A stretch of DNA of 64,000 nucleotides from Bacillus sp. MM2020_4 (GTDB lineage: Bacteria; Bacillota; Bacilli; Bacillales; Cytobacillaceae): assembly GCF_011250555.1 (NCBI RefSeq), contig NZ_JAANMZ010000012.1, positions 30,345 through 94,344 of the forward strand. Direction: 5' to 3'. The notes beneath the pieces are model-generated. The model was not told the DNA's origin. It did not search any database and was given only the letters and a program-made list of their open reading frames with translations. This document shows positions 60,957 through 64,000 of the stretch, in pieces (position 1 is the stretch's first letter; the number at the start of each line of letters is the position of its first letter). Position numbers and translations under genes: made by a program.

Positions 60957-61008
60957 GGGACGGTTCTACTGGTTTGCAATTGGTTAGTGCAAACTTCCAA
61001 AACCGTCC
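60957..61008. repeat. Dispersed inverted repeat (GACGGTTCT type), second copy
   Basis: Outer arms GGACGGTT and AACCGTCC and an inner pair GTTTGCA and TGCAAAC give a nested hairpin. The order of blocks, including GACGGTTCT at the left and GGTTAxTGCA in the middle, matches the copy at 54285. It separates the ars operon from the membrane protein at 61048. Confidence 0.7.
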
Positions 61009-61047
61009 ACATGGGTTACCGCGGGCCAGTTAGCAAAAAGGATACAC

Positions 61048-61590
61048 CTATGTTATTTTTCCCTGCAATGATATTTGCTTCTGTTTTTTAATTAAAATCA
61101 AATAATAAAAAATGTAATAGGCAAACATAATGAGCATTAGTCCCGCTGTCCACGATTGCCCGGTTGTGAAACTCATAGTTTGGAAACCATTTTTTTGTTC
61201 CTGGGGTAATCCAGTTACGATCCCCACGGTGTACATGTTATAAAAGCGATAGAACAAGCGTGCTAAAAATAGTAAAGTTACGGTGCTGCCAATCCAAATG
61301 TTCGGGCGGTAATGCAAACGCCCCTCTCTTTGTTCAAAACTAGTTAATGTAGCCCCGTAATAGGCAAGAATGATTCCTACAAGTATTCCTATCACGTCGG
61401 ACAATAAACTGATCGGATGGGAAATTCCCCCTGCTAAAAAGATCAATCCAATAAAAACGAATAAACACGTCCTAACCAAGAGTTTTCTTGGATTTAGTTG
61501 CTGCCATCCGATATTTCGGCGCACACGCCTATAGATAACGAAGATAACCAAAGCTATAATGAAGATGATTGTGTCAGAGTGTTGATTCAT
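61048..61590 (-). CDS. CcdC-like (DUF1453) membrane protein
   Basis: A 180-residue protein with about five membrane segments: IIFIIALVIFVIYRRVRRNIG, then CLFVFIGLIFLAGG, SDVIGILVGIILAYYG, WIGSTVTLLFLARLFYR and a last helix ending IKKQKQ. The arrangement resembles the CcdC/DUF1453 group of Bacillus membrane proteins, whose function is not clear. Starts behind AAGGAGGGA. Apparently a single gene. Confidence 0.6.
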   Translation of the reverse strand: MNQHSDTIIFIIALVIFVIYRRVRRNIGWQQLNPRKLLVRTCLFVFIGLIFLAGGISHPISLLSDVIGILVGIILAYYGATLTSFEQREGRLHYRPNIWIGSTVTLLFLARLFYRFYNMYTVGIVTGLPQEQKNGFQTMSFTTGQSWTAGLMLIMFAYYIFYYLILIKKQKQISLQGKIT

Positions 61591-61750
61591 AAGTTCCCTC
61601 CTTAAAAAATTGTTTTCTCCTATTTTGACACTGTTTATAATAATTTAATTGCCATATGTGAACTCACCTGCTTAAGGTATGCAGAAAATGGTTAGGTGAG
61701 AGATAATTTAGGAAGTTGAATTTGGAGTGATTTAAGTAACAAACAATAAA

Positions 61751-62347
61751 TCACTTTTTACAACAGGATATAAACATTGAGGCATCCTGATTCATAAAAA
61801 TACGTTGTCCATGATGGAATGTCTTCATTTCAATGGTTGTAAATCCAACATCAGATAATTCTTTTTTCAGTTCATCATGGGAAAAACCGTTATGTACTTT
61901 CGGATGATTTATTTTATCATTTTTGTCAAAATCAATCATGATTAGCATTCCATCATGATGTAAAATGTTAAACATCTCTTGTAAAATTTTTTTCGTTTCC
62001 GGAATATGAAGAAGGACTAATGACATTAAAACGATGTCTGCCTTAAGATCAGGCGTTTCATGAGTAAAATCTGAATAAAGTACGTTTGCGTTGATCATTC
62101 CTTTTTGTGAAATTTTCGCTTTCGCAACCTCAAGCATTTGTTTAGATGAATCCACCAACAATATCGAGTCTACTAAATCTGCTAATTCTAAACTAATTAG
62201 CCCAGTCCCACTACCATAGTCTAATAAAGATTTTGATTTACAATTTTGTAATTCTGGTCTTACTTCCTTCACAATCACTTTTGCTAATTCCATTCTTTCT
62301 TCGGTATCATATCTATTTGCCATCTGTTCAAAAACGTTATTTTCCAT
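61751..62347 (-). CDS. Class I SAM-dependent methyltransferase
   Basis: A 198-residue Rossmann methyltransferase. Motif I LLDYGSGTGLISLEL, the acidic strand-2 end SILLVDSSKQML and motif IV ADIVLMSLVLLHIPE are clear. The C-terminal part has FHHGQRIFMNQDASMF and ends CCKK. There is no ArsM Cys pattern, so methylation of arsenite is not indicated. Start at 62345-62347 behind GGGGTGTGG. Confidence 0.85.
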   Translation of the reverse strand: MENNVFEQMANRYDTEERMELAKVIVKEVRPELQNCKSKSLLDYGSGTGLISLELADLVDSILLVDSSKQMLEVAKAKISQKGMINANVLYSDFTHETPDLKADIVLMSLVLLHIPETKKILQEMFNILHHDGMLIMIDFDKNDKINHPKVHNGFSHDELKKELSDVGFTTIEMKTFHHGQRIFMNQDASMFISCCKK

Positions 62348-62699
62348 AGTCCACACCCCATTATATAAATAAGCAAAGCTACATAGTCGTCATTATAGAA
62401 AAAACAAATACCTTAAACCACGATTCTCCCCCTCCTATATAAATATTAGGTTCTATAATTACCTTTTTAGAAATTTTATAAATCAACTATATATACGCTA
62501 TACTAATTTACCATATTCCCCACCATATAAAAAAGGTCAGACCTCCAATGTGCTGAGTACTTCGTCAATAAATTAAATTATTTAATTTTCCGAATATTCG
62601 GTTGACGCTTTAATAATAATCCACTTACAATGGTATTTGTAGGAATATGCACATCTATGAAAATAACGTTCTATAACTATCAAAACGAGGAGTGGTTTC
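62348..62699. other. Intergenic region with promoters and a short palindrome
   Basis: The 352-base gap between divergent genes is AT-rich and has no gene. AAGGTCAGACCT at about 62543-62554 is a short palindrome like the dispersed repeat at 2004. A sigma-A promoter for the esterase is listed separately. I see nothing else. Confidence 0.5.
62602..62631 (+). promoter_or_regulatory. Sigma-A promoter for the esterase gene
   Basis: TTGACG at 62602-62607 and TACAAT at 62626-62631 with an 18-base spacer, about 70 bases upstream of the ATG at 62700. Confidence 0.6.
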
Positions 62700-63659
62700 A
62701 TGAAAAATCGTGTGAATCCAGAATTATTAGGTGGGCTAGAGTTATTTAAGGATTTCGTCATCCGCCCCGAATTTTTAGAGGCGCTTAGACAAGGTGCAGG
62801 GCAAATGGATATCCCGGTCACAGTGGATGAAGATTTATCTTTAGAAAATGATTTTATTGAAGGGCCTGATGGTAACCCATTACGCGTACGGATTTATCGT
62901 CCGAAATCGTCAAAAGAAACATTACCTGTTCTCTTATGGATTCACGGCGGGGGCTACATACTAGGTTCAATAGATGGCGATGATCAACTCTGTCTTGGTT
63001 TTGTCAAGACAGCTAATTGTGTGGTCGTGTCTGTTGACTACCGTTTAGCTCCGGAACATCCATACCCTGCTCCGATTGAAGATTGTTATGCTGCATTGAA
63101 ATGGATTGCGGACAACGCTGAACACTTAAATATTGATCCGAATCGAATTGGTGTGGCAGGTGCAAGTGCTGGTGGTGGGCTTACCGCGGCCTTAAGTCTT
63201 TTAGCCCGTGATCGGCAATACCCTTCTCTTTGTTTCCAAATGCCTCTCTATCCGATGATCAATGACCGAAATAACACCCCCTCTGCTAACGAAGTGAAAG
63301 AAGGCTTTGTTTGGAATCAACAAGCAAACGAAGTCGGTTGGAAGATGTATCTTGGGGACTTGCACGGAACAGATCAGGTTCCCGCCTATGCTGCCCCAGC
63401 CAGGGCTGATGATTATCGTAATCTACCATACACTTATACCTGTGTTGGCCAATTGGACCCCTTCCGCGATGAAACCATTACCTATGTCACAAAATTAGCT
63501 CAAGCTGGTGTAGACGTAGAGTTTCATTTATACCCCGGTGCCTATCATGGATTTGAGGGCATCAATCCCGATGCAAATATCTCTCAACAAGCTTTAAATG
63601 AATATACACATGCCGTTAAAAACGGGTTTGATAGAGTAAGAGTAGAGTCAAACGTTTAG
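62700..63659 (+). CDS. Alpha/beta hydrolase, hormone-sensitive-lipase (family IV) esterase
   Basis: A 319-residue esterase. HGGGYILGS forms the oxyanion hole, VAGASAGGGLTAAL carries the nucleophile Ser, VGQLDPFRDET supplies the Asp and YPGAYHGFE the His; this is the complete family IV pattern. It hydrolyses short-chain esters in the cytoplasm. Single gene behind GAGGAG, with its own promoter and terminator. Confidence 0.92.
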   Translation: MKNRVNPELLGGLELFKDFVIRPEFLEALRQGAGQMDIPVTVDEDLSLENDFIEGPDGNPLRVRIYRPKSSKETLPVLLWIHGGGYILGSIDGDDQLCLGFVKTANCVVVSVDYRLAPEHPYPAPIEDCYAALKWIADNAEHLNIDPNRIGVAGASAGGGLTAALSLLARDRQYPSLCFQMPLYPMINDRNNTPSANEVKEGFVWNQQANEVGWKMYLGDLHGTDQVPAYAAPARADDYRNLPYTYTCVGQLDPFRDETITYVTKLAQAGVDVEFHLYPGAYHGFEGINPDANISQQALNEYTHAVKNGFDRVRVESNV

Positions 63660-63727
63660 AGTCACTCAGCCATCAATATTTTTTTTAAAGGCTCTGTTAC
63701 ATGTAAGTGTTAATTTTTCATATTTAT

Positions 63728-63765
63728 AAAGGGAACCCCTTTTTTAAAGTAACGGGTTCTCTTTT
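63728..63765 (+). terminator. Terminator after the esterase gene
   Basis: AAAGGGAACCC and GGGTTCTCTTT form an 11-base stem with one mismatch, ending in TTTT, 70 bases after the stop codon. Confidence 0.65.
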
Positions 63766-63807
63766 GAAGTGCAAAATGTGGAAAAGCAGGTTAAATAACA
63801 TACGAAA

Positions 63808-64000
63808 AAGCGTGGTAATTCGCAAAGGGATTCTCCAAAAGATAGTTATGAAAATTCATACGTGGAGAATTTCCGTCTATTGTAAATTTCGAGGCAAAAT
63901 AAGCAGATATAAGCGGAGATATTCCGATTAATACTTGTAATTAAGGCAAAAACCAAGGATTTGGATAATATAAGCGGAAAAACTCCCCTTACTTTTAGGG
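63808..64000. repeat. Degenerate repeats of AAGCGGAGA-type palindrome
   Basis: Four related units are visible at about 63812, 63858, 63908 and 63968: CGCAAAGGGATTCTCC, CGTGGAGAATTTCCG, ATAAGCGGAGATATTCCG and ATAAGCGGAAAAACTCC. Each is an imperfect palindrome with a GGA..TCC core. There is no gene from 63660 to the window edge. Confidence 0.45.

Noticed and set aside
61751..62347. ArsM arsenite methyltransferase
   Set aside because: The protein lacks the conserved ArsM cysteines and is much shorter than ArsM.
1..64000. CRISPR arrays, tRNA/rRNA genes, prophage or insertion sequences
   Set aside because: No regular repeat-spacer pattern, structural RNA or transposase/integrase motif was found on either strand.

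Overview
The window looks like chromosome of an endospore-forming Bacillaceae (Bacillus/Neobacillus-like). It is AT-rich, has strong AGGAGG-type ribosome binding sites and many TTG/GTG starts, and carries a YhcN/YlaJ-type spore lipoprotein, a CBO0543-type membrane protein, MarR/ArsR regulators and the short dispersed inverted repeats common in these genomes. No tRNA, rRNA, CRISPR array, prophage or recognisable insertion sequence was seen.

Layout. (1) 1-2 kb: edge of a CBO0543-like gene, a four-helix DUF2383-like protein and an Old Yellow Enzyme. (2) 2-8 kb: a two-gene module. It encodes a 1567-residue fusion of a Cas4/AddB-type Fe-S nuclease with a Dna2-like SF1 helicase, followed by a cytoplasmic trypsin-like protease. 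Dispersed repeats lie on both sides, and the module is a candidate defence system. (3) 8-17 kb: nine minus-strand genes (aldehyde dehydrogenase, tartrate/D-malate-type dehydrogenase, SDR, complete ECF transporter, P1 peptidase, M20 deacylase) behind a near-perfect sigma-54 promoter, next to a sigma-54 activator gene. (4) 19-44 kb: a large minus-strand catabolic region for an unidentified carboxylate. It has two RraA-type aldolases, three acyl-CoA dehydrogenases, MaoC hydratase, several crotonase-fold enzymes, three CaiB/BaiF CoA-transferases, an acetyl-CoA hydrolase/transferase, AtuA plus a separate AtuA C-terminal protein, SDR, MFS, NUDIX, a complete TRAP transporter, nitroreductase and IclR regulator. 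(5) 44-54.5 kb: mixed housekeeping and accessory genes among several decayed genes. (6) 54.5-61 kb: arsenic/metal region. A MarR regulator, an ArsP-like permease and small Cys-pair proteins face arsR-acr3-arsC and arsD-arsA-hesB. The hesB-like gene has an in-frame TGA at the family cysteine position followed by a good bacterial SECIS-like hairpin, so it is a strong selenoprotein candidate. (7) 61-64 kb: membrane protein, methyltransferase, HSL-type esterase and degenerate repeats.

How the genes fit together. The sigma-54 operon could import a conjugated small molecule by ECF transport, split it with amidohydrolases and oxidise the released aldehyde or hydroxyacid. The 19-44 kb genes have what is needed for CoA activation, dehydrogenation, hydration and retro-aldol cleavage of acids imported by the TRAP system. 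The arsenic region combines arsenite efflux (ACR3, ArsA/ArsD), arsenate reduction (ArsC) and a second MarR-controlled permease. At least seven genes (22.6, 35.4, 44.0, 46.7, 47.0, 53.0 and 54.3 kb) are truncated, frameshifted, internally deleted or joined to a neighbour, which suggests ongoing gene loss.

Functions were assigned by reading motifs; no database search was run. Where an internal start with a better ribosome binding site was visible, it was preferred over the longest open frame.
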